Source of the DNA: Shouchella hunanensis | GTDB taxonomy: Bacteria > Bacillota > Bacilli > Bacillales > Bacillaceae_D | Assembly (NCBI RefSeq): GCF_028735875.1 | Contig: NZ_CP117834.1 | Location: forward strand, 1,166,001-1,230,000 | Length of the DNA stretch: 64,000 bases | Direction of reading: 5' to 3' | Shown here: in pieces, positions 50,658 through 62,219 of the stretch | Numbering within the stretch: position 1 is the stretch's first letter | How the letters are laid out: every line of letters begins with the position of its first letter | Program-made: the position numbers and the translations under genes | Notes under the pieces: generated by a model | What the model saw: the letters and a program-made list of their open reading frames with translations, nothing else | Database searches by the model: none | Told to the model about the DNA's origin: nothing

Positions 50658-51977
50658 GTGAACTATGTCATTATAGGCGGTGATGCCGCAGGAATGAGTG
50701 CAGCGATGCAGCTTGTTCGAAACGACGCTCAAGCCGACATTACAGTGCTCGAAAAAGGGCTTTATTATTCATATGCACAATGCGGTCTTCCTTATTGGAT
50801 TGGTGGCGATATTGAAAAGGAAGAAAAGCTCGTTGCCAGAGATGCAGATACGTATCGGATTAAGCACGGCATTGACGCCAGAACAGAGCACGAAGTAACA
50901 TCAATCGATGTGAACGAAAAGCGTGTCATCGGAAAGAATTTTGAGATTGACTATGATAAATTATTGATCGCTTCTGGCGCTAGACCTTTCGTACCTGATT
51001 GGAACAACAACCACCTTAAAGGAATCTATACATTAAAAACAATTCCTGACGCAAAGAAAATCATTCAGCGACTAAAAGGGAAACGACGAAATATTACCGT
51101 TATTGGCGGCGGTTCCATTGGGCTTGAAATTGCTGAAAATGTATGTAAAGCAGGTCATAAAGTTCGAATTCTTGAACGTTCAGCTCGACTTGCAATGAAC
51201 TTTGATAAGGAAATGACCGATCATATCCACGAAAAAGCGATTGAAGAAGGGATTCAACTTGATTTAAATCATGACATTATCGGTTTTGAAGGAGATGAGG
51301 AGGGCAACGTCACCTCCGTTATCACCAATCTGTCTACATGCAAAACCGATTTAGTCATTGTTGCTGTTGGCGTTCGTCCAAATACCGACTTTTTAACAAA
51401 TACAGGTATACACCTCGATGAGCATGGTGCCATTAAAGTGAATCGTTATATGGAAACAAACTTGAAAGATGTTTATGCGGCTGGGGATTGCGCCACTCAT
51501 TACCATCGTATTACCGACAAAGACACGTACCTCCCCCTCGGTACGCACGCAAATAAGCAAGGGCGTATAGCGGGATTAAACATGTGCGGAAAGCCACGGG
51601 TGTTTAAAGGCATTGTCGGCACACAAATTTATCAGTTTTTCGACTTAACGTTGGCGAGAACAGGATTATCTTCCCGTGAAATTGAAGAACTAGGATATGC
51701 CTATAAATGCGTGCAGGCCAAACTTCCCCACGTCGCTGCTTATTATCCTACACACGAACCCATTTTGATTCGTCTTCAATACAACGAAAAAACAGGGGAA
51801 GTATTAGGGGGACAATTTATTGGCACAAAAGGTGTCGATAAACGATGTGATGTATTGGCGACAGCCCTCTATCACCGAATGACCATGCAAGATCTAGAGG
51901 AATTAGATCTTGGCTACTCTCCCCCATTTAACAGCGTCTGGGATCCACTTCAACAAACCGCAAGAAGACGATCGTAA
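50658..51977 (+). CDS. CoA-disulfide reductase-like FAD/NAD(P)H oxidoreductase
   Basis: 439 residues. Two Rossmann folds: VIIGGDAAGMSAA for FAD (about 4-16) and ITVIGGGSIGLEIAENV for NAD(P)H (about 150-166). The single redox Cys is C42 in YSYAQCGLPYWIGG, the pattern of CoA-disulfide reductases and NADH oxidases rather than two-Cys enzymes; LGTHANKQGR near 295 contacts CoA in relatives. It may keep CoA or bacillithiol reduced (inference). Start is GTG. This plus-strand gene and its terminator break an otherwise minus-strand region, so it looks like a lineage-specific insertion. Confidence 0.9.
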   Translation: MNYVIIGGDAAGMSAAMQLVRNDAQADITVLEKGLYYSYAQCGLPYWIGGDIEKEEKLVARDADTYRIKHGIDARTEHEVTSIDVNEKRVIGKNFEIDYDKLLIASGARPFVPDWNNNHLKGIYTLKTIPDAKKIIQRLKGKRRNITVIGGGSIGLEIAENVCKAGHKVRILERSARLAMNFDKEMTDHIHEKAIEEGIQLDLNHDIIGFEGDEEGNVTSVITNLSTCKTDLVIVAVGVRPNTDFLTNTGIHLDEHGAIKVNRYMETNLKDVYAAGDCATHYHRITDKDTYLPLGTHANKQGRIAGLNMCGKPRVFKGIVGTQIYQFFDLTLARTGLSSREIEELGYAYKCVQAKLPHVAAYYPTHEPILIRLQYNEKTGEVLGGQFIGTKGVDKRCDVLATALYHRMTMQDLEELDLGYSPPFNSVWDPLQQTARRRS

Positions 51978-51983
51978 CGATAA

Positions 51984-52021
51984 AAAACTGACCCGAAGAT
52001 GAATAATCTCGGGTCAGTTTT
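51984..52021. terminator. Bidirectional terminator (CoADR-like / lipoprotein)
   Basis: A 13-bp perfect stem (51984-51996 with 52009-52021) flanked by A and T runs between converging genes. Confidence 0.9.
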
Positions 52022-52023
52022 CG

Positions 52024-52449
52024 TTAACGAAGATGGACTTGGTAGCGTGGAATTCCCCTCTCGAGCGCCTTCTCTAATTCTCTCGTATGCTGCTCTTGTT
52101 CTGCTTTATCCCATTCATGGTCTGGATGAGCTTTTGCATAGATATGCCCACCATTCACAATGGCAATGCCAGATCTGAATCCATGCTCCTCAATTATTTC
52201 TTCAACAAGCTGCCCATCTTCTTCTAACGTTCTGTGTTCGGCACTCGGATTCACATAACTTGCGCCAAGATTCGTTTGTCCTTGCGGGTATGAATCCTGT
52301 TCATGCTTCATATGCTCAAAGTTTAAAGGACCTGGTCCAAAGGCACCCATGCCACGATCATGCTTCTCGTGAACATCCGCTGCACCCATGTCACTCCCAC
52401 AACCTGCCATAACGAACAAAGCAACGAAACCAGTTGCGATCTTCTTCAT
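52024..52449 (-). CDS. Small spore-type lipoprotein (YhcN/YlaJ-like)
   Basis: 141 residues from the ATG at 52449 (GGGGGAGA upstream). Lipoprotein signal with lipobox VMAGC (Cys near residue 16), then a His/Met/Gly-rich stretch and a C-terminal domain GIAIVNGGHIYAKAHPDHE... similar to the YhcN/YlaJ spore lipoproteins that affect germination. Similarity is judged by eye and is modest. It sits behind tdk and converges with the CoADR-like gene. Confidence 0.7.
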   Translation of the reverse strand: MKKIATGFVALFVMAGCGSDMGAADVHEKHDRGMGAFGPGPLNFEHMKHEQDSYPQGQTNLGASYVNPSAEHRTLEEDGQLVEEIIEEHGFRSGIAIVNGGHIYAKAHPDHEWDKAEQEQHTRELEKALERGIPRYQVHLR

Positions 52450-52532
52450 GCTTCTCCCCCTTTTGCGCCGTACAGTCATACGGCTCCTTTAGGGTTCCAC
52501 AAGAACTTTTTTTCCATACTCCTATACTAAAC

Positions 52533-53105
52533 TTACAAAGGCGGATGACGGTGACATTTACGGCAGACAGGGTAGTATTGGTCATTGCCACCAATTTGAA
52601 TTTGATCCCCTGTATAAATAGGTTTTCCATGTTCATCTACACGTAAATTCATAATTGCTTTTTTATGGCAGAACCAGCAGATGGTTTTCATTTCTTCAAT
52701 TTTATCTGCTTGAATGAGCATTTGCTTACTTCCTTCAAATAACTCATTTTGAAAATCATTTTTTAGTCCAAAAGCCATTACTGGAATTGTCAATTCGTCC
52801 ACAATTTTAGCTAATTGCAGCACATGCTCTCTTGAAAGAAACTGCACCTCATCAATGAGTACACAATAAGGTTTCTGCTCAGCATGCTTTACAACGTCAA
52901 AAAGGTTAGTATCGTTAAACACAGAAATAGCTGCTCTCCTTAATCCTACACGACTTGATACATAGCCAACTTCATCTCGCGTATCAATGCCAGAAGTAAA
53001 TAGTAAAACAGGTTTATTCTGCTCTTCATAGTTCGAAGCCACCTTTAAGATTTCAAATGATTTTCCACTATTCATTGCACCATATTTAAAAAATAGCTGT
53101 GCCAT
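52533..53105 (-). CDS. tdk: Thymidine kinase (type II)
   Basis: 190 residues from the ATG at 53105 (GAGGAGG upstream). Phosphorylates thymidine with ATP for salvage. P-loop [10 protein letters not shown], Walker [10 protein letters not shown] and the C-terminal zinc site (CWFC ... CRKC) are present, with the lasso loop [15 protein letters not shown]. In B. subtilis tdk also lies next to rpmE. Length is normal. Confidence 0.96.
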   Translation of the reverse strand: MAQLFFKYGAMNSGKSFEILKVASNYEEQNKPVLLFTSGIDTRDEVGYVSSRVGLRRAAISVFNDTNLFDVVKHAEQKPYCVLIDEVQFLSREHVLQLAKIVDELTIPVMAFGLKNDFQNELFEGSKQMLIQADKIEEMKTICWFCHKKAIMNLRVDEHGKPIYTGDQIQIGGNDQYYPVCRKCHRHPPL

Positions 53106-53135
53106 TTGTCCCTCCTCATGCGCGTGCGTCATAAA

Positions 53136-53166
53136 AAAAGACAGGCATTATGACTGCCTGTCTTTT
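53136..53166 (-). terminator. Intrinsic terminator after rpmE2
   Basis: A 12-bp perfect stem (53136-53147 with 53155-53166) with T run on minus. Confidence 0.9.
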
Positions 53167-53171
53167 GCTGC

Positions 53172-53414
53172 TTATAGGTTGTATTTCTTTTTGAATTTAT
53201 CAACACGGCCACCTGCATCAGCAAGCTTTTGCTTACCAGTGTAGAATGGGTGTGAATCCGAAGAAATCTCAACTTTAATAAGTGGATAAGTGTTGCCATC
53301 TTCCCACTCAACTGTCTCATTAGAACCACGAGTAGAACCAGTTAGAAACTTGAAGCCCGTGCTTGTATCTAAGAATACAACTTTTTGGTACGTTGGATGG
53401 ATTTCAGCTTTCAT
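53172..53414 (-). CDS. rpmE2: Ribosomal protein bL31 type B (zinc-free form)
   Basis: 80 residues. The type B signatures are present ([34 protein letters not shown]), and no cysteine at all is present, so it cannot bind Zn. In B. subtilis the gene at this position, beside rho, codes for the Zn-binding CxxC form, and the zinc-free copy is elsewhere under Zur. Here the zinc-free protein occupies the locus. Ribosome site AAGGAG. No clear Zur box is seen upstream. Confidence 0.93.
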   Translation of the reverse strand: MKAEIHPTYQKVVFLDTSTGFKFLTGSTRGSNETVEWEDGNTYPLIKVEISSDSHPFYTGKQKLADAGGRVDKFKKKYNL

Positions 53415-53513
53415 TGCATTTCATCTCCTTTTGCCCTGAATCTATTCGAAACAGAGTTTTCCTCACATAATCGAAATTATATCAAGCCCACACCAAATTT
53501 GCAAGATCAACTT

Positions 53514-54782
53514 TTACGATCGACGCTTGCCTGTCATTTCTGCTTGCATTTCCTCAAAAAACTCGACGTTTGTCTTCGTTTCCTTCACACGGCGAATAAA
53601 TTGATCGGTAAAATCAGGTGATTCGTTCATTGTTTTACGAATTGTCCACAGTTTATCAAGCTGAGATTTTGGCATAAGCAGCTCTTCTTTTCGTGTACCA
53701 GAACGACGAATATCAATTGATGGGAAGATTCTTCTTTCAGCAAGACGGCGGTCTAAATGAAGCTCCATATTACCTGTTCCCTTAAATTCTTCGTAAATGA
53801 CGTCGTCCATTCTTGAGCCTGTATCGACCAGGGCTGTCGCTAAAATCGTTAAACTTCCACCCTCTTCGATATTTCGAGCTGCTCCAAAAAAGCGTTTTGG
53901 ACGGTGAAAAGCAGCTGGATCAATCCCCCCAGATAACGTACGTCCACTTGGTGGAATGACAAGGTTGTACGCGCGAGCAAGACGCGTAATGGAATCCATT
54001 AAAATAACGACATCTTTCTTATGCTCGACGAGACGCATCGCTCTCTCTAACACAAGCTCAGCTACCTTAATGTGGTTTTCTGGCACTTCATCAAATGTTG
54101 AACTTACAACTTCCCCTTTGATTGAACGTTCCATGTCCGTTACTTCTTCTGGACGCTCGTCGATTAACAGAACAATCAGCTCAACAGAGGGGTGTTTTTC
54201 CGCTATGCTATTGGCGACTTCTTTCATTAATGAAGTCTTCCCTGCTTTCGGCGGCGCAACAATTAGTCCACGTTGACCAAAACCAACTGGTGACACCATA
54301 TCAATAATACGCGACGAAACACGACCGGGCTTAGATTCTAAATCGATCTTCACATCTGGATATAAAGGGGTAAGTGCTGGAAAATGAGGACGGTCTCTTG
54401 ATGTTTCAGGCGAATCACCATTAACCGCTTCTACATGTAGCAGCCCGTGATAGCGCTCATTGTCTTTTGGTGGCCGAACCTTTCCAGAAACCTTATCTCC
54501 ATTTCTTAAATCAAATCGACGAATTTGCGATGCGGAAATATAAATATCTTCTGTACTAGGCAAATAATTAATTGGTCTCAGAAATCCAAAGCCTTCACTT
54601 TGAATAATTTCTAATACACCTTCCATAAATAAAAGCCCGTCTTGCTCCGCTTGTCCTTTTAAAATAGCAAAGATAAGTTCTCGTTTTGTTAGTTTGCTGT
54701 AATAAGAGACTTTAAACGTTTTCGCTTGTTCATATAGCTCTTTTAACGTCATATTCTCTAATTCTGTTATATTTACGCTCAT
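53514..54782 (-). CDS. rho: Transcription termination factor Rho
   Basis: 422 residues from the ATG at 54782. Hexameric RNA helicase. N-terminal helical part with [21 protein letters not shown], cold-shock-like RNA-binding domain (about 55-125, GFGFLRP), then the ATPase core with Walker [14 protein letters not shown] and Walker [15 protein letters not shown]. The Q-loop and R-loop regions ([20 protein letters not shown]) are intact. No bicyclomycin-resistance change can be judged by eye. Length is normal. Confidence 0.97.
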   Translation of the reverse strand: MSVNITELENMTLKELYEQAKTFKVSYYSKLTKRELIFAILKGQAEQDGLLFMEGVLEIIQSEGFGFLRPINYLPSTEDIYISASQIRRFDLRNGDKVSGKVRPPKDNERYHGLLHVEAVNGDSPETSRDRPHFPALTPLYPDVKIDLESKPGRVSSRIIDMVSPVGFGQRGLIVAPPKAGKTSLMKEVANSIAEKHPSVELIVLLIDERPEEVTDMERSIKGEVVSSTFDEVPENHIKVAELVLERAMRLVEHKKDVVILMDSITRLARAYNLVIPPSGRTLSGGIDPAAFHRPKRFFGAARNIEEGGSLTILATALVDTGSRMDDVIYEEFKGTGNMELHLDRRLAERRIFPSIDIRRSGTRKEELLMPKSQLDKLWTIRKTMNESPDFTDQFIRRVKETKTNVEFFEEMQAEMTGKRRS

Positions 54783-54985
54783 CAAAGTCACCACGCTTTA
54801 TCATTATCGTTCTACTTATTCCTTTTTATAGACAATGAACGAAATCGTCTTTGTTCTCATATAAAATTTACTCATTTAACTTTAGTCATGAATTTTTAAC
54901 AGGGAAGGAAAATGGAGAAAAGTTATTATAGAAGGAAAGTAACTAAACTTTATTTTAACCATATTTAGTAGAATTAATCAATAAA

Positions 54986-55008
54986 AAAAGGGAGAAAACC
55001 TCCCTTTT
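54986..55008 (-). terminator. Intrinsic terminator after glpX
   Basis: Stem AAAAGGGAG (54986-54994) with CTCCCTTTT (55000-55008), 5-nt loop, and T run on minus. Confidence 0.85.
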
Positions 55009-55052
55009 CACTATTCGACAAAAATTCACACCAGCTTCAAGAAACCGTTGTG

Positions 55053-56018
55053 TTAGCGCATAACCAGATCAGGCTTCTTTTTCATACTATGTGTTCCCTC
55101 GACGAAGCGAACTGTACCTGATTTTGCTCGCATAACAATGGATTGCGTATTGGCTTTTGTCCCTTTATACCGTACGCCTGTTAGCAATTCACCATCGGTT
55201 ACACCTGTTGCTGCAAAAATACAGTCATCGCCACGCACGAGATCTTCCATACGAAGAATTTTATTTACATCAGCGATGCCCATTTCCTTACAACGAGAAA
55301 GCTCAAGCTCCGACTGAGGCAATAATTTCCCTTGAAAATCTCCACCTAGACATTTTAAACCTACCGCAGCCAAAACGCCCTCTGGCGCACCACCCGAGCC
55401 CATTAACAGATCTACACCTGTGTCATCAAAGCCTGTATTTACAGCAGCAGCGACATCTCCATCAGATAGTAATTTAATTCGCGCACCAGCTTTTCGAATG
55501 TCATGAATTAATTTCTCATGGCGAGGTCGATTTAATAAGACAACAACTAAGTCTTCAATATCCTTATTTTTTGCTTTCGCAACAGCCTTTAGATTATCAA
55601 GAACAGGTGCATCAATATCGACATTTCCAACCGCTTCTGGACCAACGGCAAGTTTATCCATGTACATATCAGGAGCGTGTAATAAATTTCCGTGATCTGC
55701 AACAGCAAGAACAGCAAGTGCATTCCACTGACCGTACGCAAGAATATTTGTTCCCTCAAGTGGGTCAACCGCTACGTCTACACGAGGACCATAGCCATTT
55801 CCTAATTTCTCTCCGATATAAAGCATTGGCGCTTCATCCATTTCACCTTCACCAATAACGACCGTACCCTTCATTGGTATCGTATCAAAAACATCCCTCA
55901 TTGCTTCTGTTGCCGCTCGATCAGCCTCTTCTTTATTTCCTCTGCCCATCCAACGACCTGAAGCAAGTGCGGCTGCTTCTGTTACTCGGACAAGTTCCAT
56001 TGACAAACTGCGTTCCAT
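55053..56018 (-). CDS. glpX: Class II fructose-1,6-bisphosphatase GlpX
   Basis: 321 residues. Hydrolyses fructose 1,6-bisphosphate in gluconeogenesis, Mg or Mn dependent. Motifs: [11 protein letters not shown] (metal ligands) and VDPLEGTN, with [14 protein letters not shown] in the C-terminal half. In B. subtilis it is ywjI at the same place between rho and murAB. It follows murZ by about 30 bp and is probably co-transcribed. A B. subtilis-type class III enzyme would be elsewhere. Confidence 0.96.
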   Translation of the reverse strand: MERSLSMELVRVTEAAALASGRWMGRGNKEEADRAATEAMRDVFDTIPMKGTVVIGEGEMDEAPMLYIGEKLGNGYGPRVDVAVDPLEGTNILAYGQWNALAVLAVADHGNLLHAPDMYMDKLAVGPEAVGNVDIDAPVLDNLKAVAKAKNKDIEDLVVVLLNRPRHEKLIHDIRKAGARIKLLSDGDVAAAVNTGFDDTGVDLLMGSGGAPEGVLAAVGLKCLGGDFQGKLLPQSELELSRCKEMGIADVNKILRMEDLVRGDDCIFAATGVTDGELLTGVRYKGTKANTQSIVMRAKSGTVRFVEGTHSMKKKPDLVMR

Positions 56019-56047
56019 ACTCTGTTATCCTCCCGATTCTAATACCC

Positions 56048-57334
56048 CTATGATTGATTCACTTGTTCAATTTCTTCTTCATTTAACTCTTCGCGCCATA
56101 CAATCGCACCTAAGTTTCGAAGTTTCTCTTCTAAATGTTCATATCCGCGATCAATATGCTCAAGACCGGAAATCTCCGTAACCCCTTCAGCCATTAATCC
56201 CGCTACGATAAGCGCTGCTCCTGCTCGTAAATCACTAGCACGGACGTTAGCCCCTTGTAATGGAGAGCGCCCATTCACAATGGCGGACCGCCCTTCTACT
56301 TTGACATTGGCACCCATGCGCCTAAGTTCATCTACGTGCTTGAAACGCGCATCGTAAATGGTGTCCGTCACAATACTAGTACCCTTTGCACTAACTAAAA
56401 GACTTGTAAATGGTTGTTGTAAATCAGTAGGAAAACCTGGATAAACAAGCGTCTTAATGTCGACACCTTTTTTGTCCAACATTCCTTCCACAATCATTTG
56501 ATCATCTTTTTCTTCAACCCTCGTGCCCATCTCTCTAAGCTTTGCGGTAATGGAATCCAAATGAGTTGGGATAACATTATCAATTTGCACTCGTTGTCCC
56601 ATCGCCGCAGCCATTATCATGTATGTACCAGCCTCAATCCGGTCTGGAATAATAGAGTGGGTGCAGCCCTTCAGATGATTCACGCCTCCTATTCGTATCA
56701 CGTTCGTTCCAGCGCCTTTAATTTTAGCACCCATGCTTGTTAAAAGTGTGGCGACATCAATAATTTCTGGTTCTTTTGCGGCGTTTTCAATAATGGTTTG
56801 CCCTTTTGCTCTGACAGCAGCAAGCATAATATTAATCGTTGCGCCTACGCTGACAACGTCAAGGTAAATCTTCGCTCCTTGTAGTTCATCCGCACGCAAA
56901 TAAATGGCTCCCTGTTCATTTGTCACACGAGCGCCAAGTGCTTCAAATCCTTTTATATGCTGATCAATCGGTCTTGGACCTAGATTACACCCACCAGGCA
57001 AACCAATAACAGCTTTTTTAAATTTCCCAAGCATGGCACCCATTAAATAATACGATGCGCGTAATTTTTTCACTCGTCCGTTTGGCAATGGCATAGCAAC
57101 CATGTTTTCTGGTTTAATTTCCATCTGTTGATCGTCCATTGTAACCTCTCCACCGATCTCACGTAAAAGCTCCGCTAAAAGCTCTACGTCAGATATAGAT
57201 GGTAAGTTGTCAATCACAACTGGACTATCTGCTAGAATGGCAGCGGGAATAAGTGCGACTGCACTATTCTTTGCGCCACTGATCTGCACAGAACCTTCAA
57301 GGGTTTGCCCACCTTTTATTAGCAGTTTATGCAT
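56048..57334 (-). CDS. murZ: UDP-GlcNAc enolpyruvyl transferase, second paralogue
   Basis: 428 residues. Same reaction as MurAA. The active Cys is C116 in [16 protein letters not shown], and the K22/N23 pair is kept (ISGAKNSAV). The NLGPRP wording and position next to fbaA and tal equal MurAB/MurZ of B. subtilis, a non-essential back-up. Both paralogues look active. It lies about 85 bp from the tal stop. Confidence 0.95.
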   Translation of the reverse strand: MHKLLIKGGQTLEGSVQISGAKNSAVALIPAAILADSPVVIDNLPSISDVELLAELLREIGGEVTMDDQQMEIKPENMVAMPLPNGRVKKLRASYYLMGAMLGKFKKAVIGLPGGCNLGPRPIDQHIKGFEALGARVTNEQGAIYLRADELQGAKIYLDVVSVGATINIMLAAVRAKGQTIIENAAKEPEIIDVATLLTSMGAKIKGAGTNVIRIGGVNHLKGCTHSIIPDRIEAGTYMIMAAAMGQRVQIDNVIPTHLDSITAKLREMGTRVEEKDDQMIVEGMLDKKGVDIKTLVYPGFPTDLQQPFTSLLVSAKGTSIVTDTIYDARFKHVDELRRMGANVKVEGRSAIVNGRSPLQGANVRASDLRAGAALIVAGLMAEGVTEISGLEHIDRGYEHLEEKLRNLGAIVWREELNEEEIEQVNQS

Positions 57335-57418
57335 GATAATCCCTTCCTTTTATACCTAGTCCCTTTTGAGTAAGTATGTTCAGAGTTATTCTTGATGCAC
57401 AAATCCAATTTTCTCACA

Positions 57419-58054
57419 TTATTTATTCCAGTCAGAAAGAAATTGCTCAATGCCTTTATCTGTGAGTGGGTGTTGTGTCAGTTGTTTGATGACTTTGAGT
57501 GGAATCGTCGCAATATGTGCGCCACGTTTTGCAGCCTCGTTTACATGAATCGGGTGACGAACACTAGCAGCGATAATTTGAGTATCCAATCCATGAGTGT
57601 CGAAAATGGTCCGAACATCAGTAACTAAATTGAGTCCATCATGTCCAATATCATCTAAGCGACCTAGAAATGGTGACACATACGTAGCACCTGCACGCGC
57701 CGCTAATAATGCTTGAGCAGCTGAAAAGATCAGCGTAACGTTTGTTTGGATTCCAGCTTCCGTTAACGCATGAACAGCTTTCAAACCATCGACTGTCATG
57801 GGAACTTTTACAGTTATGTTCTCTGCAATCGCTGCAAGCTCTTTTCCTTCACGAATCATTTCTTCTGCCTCTAATGAAATAACCTCTGCACTTACACTTC
57901 CTGGAACGACCGCTGCAATTTCTTTGATGCGATCATGGAATTCTACATTTTCTTTTGCTACAAGACTAGGGTTTGTTGTTACACCGTCCAAAATACCAAG
58001 TTCGTGTGCTTCTTTAATTTCAGAAAGGTTTGCCGTATCGATAAAAAATTTCAT
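57419..58054 (-). CDS. tal: Transaldolase (TalC/fructose-6-phosphate aldolase-like)
   Basis: 211 residues from the ATG at 58054 (AGGGGG upstream). Short transaldolase of the TalC/FSA type; the Schiff-base Lys is in [14 protein letters not shown] (near residue 83), and [19 protein letters not shown] is the usual start. In B. subtilis (ywjH) it serves the non-oxidative pentose-phosphate pathway. Between fbaA and murZ. Transaldolase versus aldolase activity depends on a few residues that I do not assign. Confidence 0.94.
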   Translation of the reverse strand: MKFFIDTANLSEIKEAHELGILDGVTTNPSLVAKENVEFHDRIKEIAAVVPGSVSAEVISLEAEEMIREGKELAAIAENITVKVPMTVDGLKAVHALTEAGIQTNVTLIFSAAQALLAARAGATYVSPFLGRLDDIGHDGLNLVTDVRTIFDTHGLDTQIIAASVRHPIHVNEAAKRGAHIATIPLKVIKQLTQHPLTDKGIEQFLSDWNK

Positions 58055-58096
58055 TTCATATCCCCCTATAAAAAAACGGTTACATTCATAAATGGA

Positions 58097-58125
58097 AATA
58101 AAAGCAGTCATGGACTGCTTTTATT
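58097..58125 (-). terminator. Hairpin between fbaA and tal
   Basis: A 13-bp perfect stem (58097-58109 with 58113-58125) with a 3-nt loop. On minus the arm ends in TTTTATT. Probable terminator or attenuator between the two genes. Confidence 0.75.
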
Positions 58126-58140
58126 AAGTTTCGTCTCGCC

Positions 58141-59004
58141 TTACGCTTTATTTGAAGAACCAAATTCTCTCATTTTTCCAGCGACAGTTGCTTTAATCGC
58201 GTCACGAGCTGGTCCTAAATATTTACGTGGGTCATATTGCTCAGGTTGAGCTGCCAATGTTTCACGAACAGCTTTAGCTGATGAAATTTGACTTTCTGTA
58301 TTTACATTGATTTTGGCATGGCCAAATTCAATCGCTTTTTGAATATCCTTTGTCGGAATTCCAGTTCCGCCATGAAGGACAAGTGGAATACCAACAAGTG
58401 AATCGATCGTTTTCATATGATCGAAACCAAGGTTTGGTTCACCTTTATACGGTCCATGTACAGAACCAAGTGCAGGAGCAAAGCAATCAACGTTGGTTGC
58501 TTCGACTAGCTCTTTACACTCTTCAGGAATAGCGTATGCCGCTTCCGCATCATCCACAATTAAGTCGTCTTCTTGTCCACCAATACGACCTAGTTCTGCT
58601 TCAACAGAAACACCAAGCGCGTGTGCAACTTCAACAACCTTTTTCGTTAACGCGATATTTTCTTCTAATGGGTAGTGAGAGCCGTCAATCATAACAGATG
58701 TAAATCCAGCATGAATGGCTTCTACACATTTCTCAAAGCTTGAACCGTGATCTAAGTGAATCGCTACTGGAACAGTTACATTGTACTCTTCCATTAGGTT
58801 TTCTACTAATCCAACGATTGTTTTAAATCCACCCATGTAACGAGCCGCACCTTCGGAAACACCAAGAATAACTGGTGATTTCTCTTCTTCTGCAGCTTGT
58901 AGGATTGCTTGAGTAAACTCTAAGTTGTTTAAATTAAATTGACCAACCGCGTAGCTTTCTGCTTTCGCTTTGTTCAACATGTCTTTCATCGATACTAAAG
59001 GCAT
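58141..59004 (-). CDS. fbaA: Class II fructose-bisphosphate aldolase
   Basis: 287 residues. Splits fructose 1,6-bisphosphate into triose phosphates, Zn-dependent. Metal ligands lie in [12 protein letters not shown] and [10 protein letters not shown], with the phosphate loop [17 protein letters not shown]. Members of this length are the B. subtilis FbaA type. It precedes tal, glpX and murZ in transcription, a cluster of sugar-phosphate enzymes. Ribosome site GGAGGACAATC. Confidence 0.97.
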   Translation of the reverse strand: MPLVSMKDMLNKAKAESYAVGQFNLNNLEFTQAILQAAEEEKSPVILGVSEGAARYMGGFKTIVGLVENLMEEYNVTVPVAIHLDHGSSFEKCVEAIHAGFTSVMIDGSHYPLEENIALTKKVVEVAHALGVSVEAELGRIGGQEDDLIVDDAEAAYAIPEECKELVEATNVDCFAPALGSVHGPYKGEPNLGFDHMKTIDSLVGIPLVLHGGTGIPTKDIQKAIEFGHAKINVNTESQISSAKAVRETLAAQPEQYDPRKYLGPARDAIKATVAGKMREFGSSNKA

Positions 59005-59233
59005 GATTGTCCTCCTTCATTTCTCTTACCATAGGTGGAATAAGTCCATCTTCATTTATTGTTAAAATAACCTTATATTCGAAAGTTATGTAAAGAAATA
59101 AATATAAAATAACTATTCTACCTAGGCACACGAATCTTTAATCGAATCTATTATAGCATATCTTTTTTCGATTTGACCTAGGAAAGAGTTAGAAATTAAA
59201 TGTAAACGGATCCATTTTCAAACTTTGACACTT

Positions 59234-59590
59234 TTAGAGATTATGACGAATTACTTGCCTTACATCTTCAATGTCAAACGGCTTGGCCATATAACTAATT
59301 GCTCCGTTTTCCAATGCTTCATTCACCATCTTTAACTCACCGTAAGCTGTCATCATGACAACTTTAATACTTGGTTGGCGTTCTTTCATCTTTTTGAGAA
59401 TTTCTACACCGTCCATACCAGGAATCTTCATGTCTAACAGAACAATGTCAATTTCTTCAAGTTCTTGTATATCAAGCGCTTCTTTCCCGTTAGCTGCTTG
59501 GTACATTTGATAGCCATCTTTTTGCAAGATTTCCGTTAATAATACTCGTATTCCAAATTGATCATCTACAATCATAACATTATGCACCAT
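59234..59590 (-). CDS. spo0F: Sporulation phosphorelay response regulator Spo0F
   Basis: 118 residues, a receiver domain with no output domain. D9/D10, phosphorylated D53 (LLDMKIPGMDG), T81 and K103 (YMAKPFD) form the active site. It takes phosphate from sporulation kinases and hands it to Spo0B. In the B. subtilis order next to ywjG and fbaA. A sigma-H-like promoter lies 39-63 bp upstream, in line with known regulation. Ribosome site AGGAGGAGT. Confidence 0.97.
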   Translation of the reverse strand: MVHNVMIVDDQFGIRVLLTEILQKDGYQMYQAANGKEALDIQELEEIDIVLLDMKIPGMDGVEILKKMKERQPSIKVVMMTAYGELKMVNEALENGAISYMAKPFDIEDVRQVIRHNL

Positions 59591-59628
59591 CGTACACTCC
59601 TCCTAGTCATCCTCTCCATTGTAAACTT

Positions 59629-59653
59629 ATTCGTGTTGTTTCGTGGGTTTCCT
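59629..59653 (-). promoter_or_regulatory. Candidate sigma-H promoter of spo0F
   Basis: On minus, AGGAAAC (AGGA at plus 59650-59653) and CACGAAT (GAAT at plus 59629-59632) with 17 bp between AGGA and GAAT, the spacing of the sigma-H pattern AGGANWW-N11/12-RNNGAAT. The R position is C here. Confidence 0.5.
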
Positions 59654-59722
59654 TTATTAATTTGCATTTTATCTATCAGGAAACTAGAATAATAACAAGT
59701 AATTCGTGAGAGAGGTACAGAT

Positions 59723-60235
59723 ATGGATAAGATTTACACAACTCAACTTATTGGTTTATTAAAAAAGATAAATGATACTCAACCAGATGAACTCGAAAAT
59801 GCCGCTAGACTCTTATCACAATCGATCATGGCAAATGGCACCATCTATGTCAAGGGGATAGCAGAACTTAAAGCACTAGAATATGCAACGACAGCAAGCT
59901 TTGAATCATTACCAAATGGAGTGATTTACAGCAAGCAATCCTTTTCTTCTACCGACCGCTTCCTTCTCTTTTCACCTGATGCAAGCGACTCTGAAACAAA
60001 AGAACTTTTAAAGGTTTGTAACGAAGAAAGCGTACCTGTCGTATTGATTGTCACTGGGGCTTATGGTGGTAGCGAGGTCGATGCTGATAGCTTAATAGAG
60101 CTTGGCCTTACAAAAGGGCTGACTCCTAACGAGCAAGGAGAACGTGTTGGACACCCTGGATTGATTGCCACACTCTTTATGTATAATCAGCTCTATTTAA
60201 ACACGCTTGATATTGTAAATGAACTGAAAGACTAA
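59723..60235 (+). CDS. ywjG: DUF2529 family protein YwjG
   Basis: 170 residues. Conserved hypothetical protein with an SIS-like sugar-isomerase look: DKIYTTQLIGLLKKINDTQ start, GTIYVKGIAELKALEY and a GLTPNEQGERVGHPGLIATLFMYNQ end. Found between spo0F and pyrG in Bacillaceae. No catalytic residues can be named. Transcribed divergently from spo0F with about 130 bp between. Its stop codon lies in the stem of its own terminator. Confidence 0.88.
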   Translation: MDKIYTTQLIGLLKKINDTQPDELENAARLLSQSIMANGTIYVKGIAELKALEYATTASFESLPNGVIYSKQSFSSTDRFLLFSPDASDSETKELLKVCNEESVPVVLIVTGAYGGSEVDADSLIELGLTKGLTPNEQGERVGHPGLIATLFMYNQLYLNTLDIVNELKD

Positions 60236-60261
60236 AGGTGGAACAATTTCCTTTAGTCTTT
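60227..60261 (+). terminator. Intrinsic terminator of ywjG, overlapping its stop codon
   Basis: A 12-bp perfect stem (60227-60238 with 60250-60261) followed by T6. The ywjG stop codon is inside the 5' arm. Confidence 0.88.
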
Positions 60262-60362
60262 TTTTCACTCTTCCAACGTATTGTTCTCCTTTAACCACTG
60301 ACACCATAGACTGAACTGGGTTAAAGCTTCACCTTAGCTGCGGACGGAACTTTCCGATTAAA

Positions 60363-60413
60363 AAGAGGCTGAGCCTATAAGGAATGAAACATCACCTTTT
60401 GACCCAGCCTCTT
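60363..60413 (-). terminator. Possible terminator after pyrG
   Basis: Stem AAGAGGCTG (60363-60371) with CAGCCTCTT (60405-60413), a long loop and TTTTTAATC on minus. Confidence 0.65.
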
Positions 60414-60421
60414 GACTACTT

Positions 60422-62053
<1,632 letters not shown>

Positions 62054-62092
62054 TTAAGGGGATCTTGCTCGAACATGTCTATCAAAAAAAAA

Positions 62093-62156
62093 ACAAAAGT
62101 GACACGTCGCCATAGGCATACTATGGGGCGCACTTTTGTTTATTATTTCCATTATA
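62093..62156 (-). promoter_or_regulatory. pyrG leader: TATAAT box followed by a terminator hairpin
   Basis: On minus, TATAAT (plus 62151-62156) is followed about 12 nt later by a strong hairpin (ACAAAAGTG 62093-62101 with CACTTTTGT 62131-62139, plus inner CCATAG/CTATGG) and T10, then 52 nt to the pyrG start. It can be the rpoE terminator, a pyrG attenuator, or both. The GGGC transcript start used for G-reiteration in B. subtilis is not visible. Confidence 0.6.
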
Positions 62157-62219
62157 TAAGCTCATGATAAGCCCAAAAATGATTTTACCTAGTTATCACG
62201 TAGAAGTCAAGCAGACTTT

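Noticed and set aside
53415-53513. Zur box before rpmE2
   Set aside because: ATAATCGAAATTATA is only faintly similar to the Zur consensus and lacks the inner ATTACGA arm.
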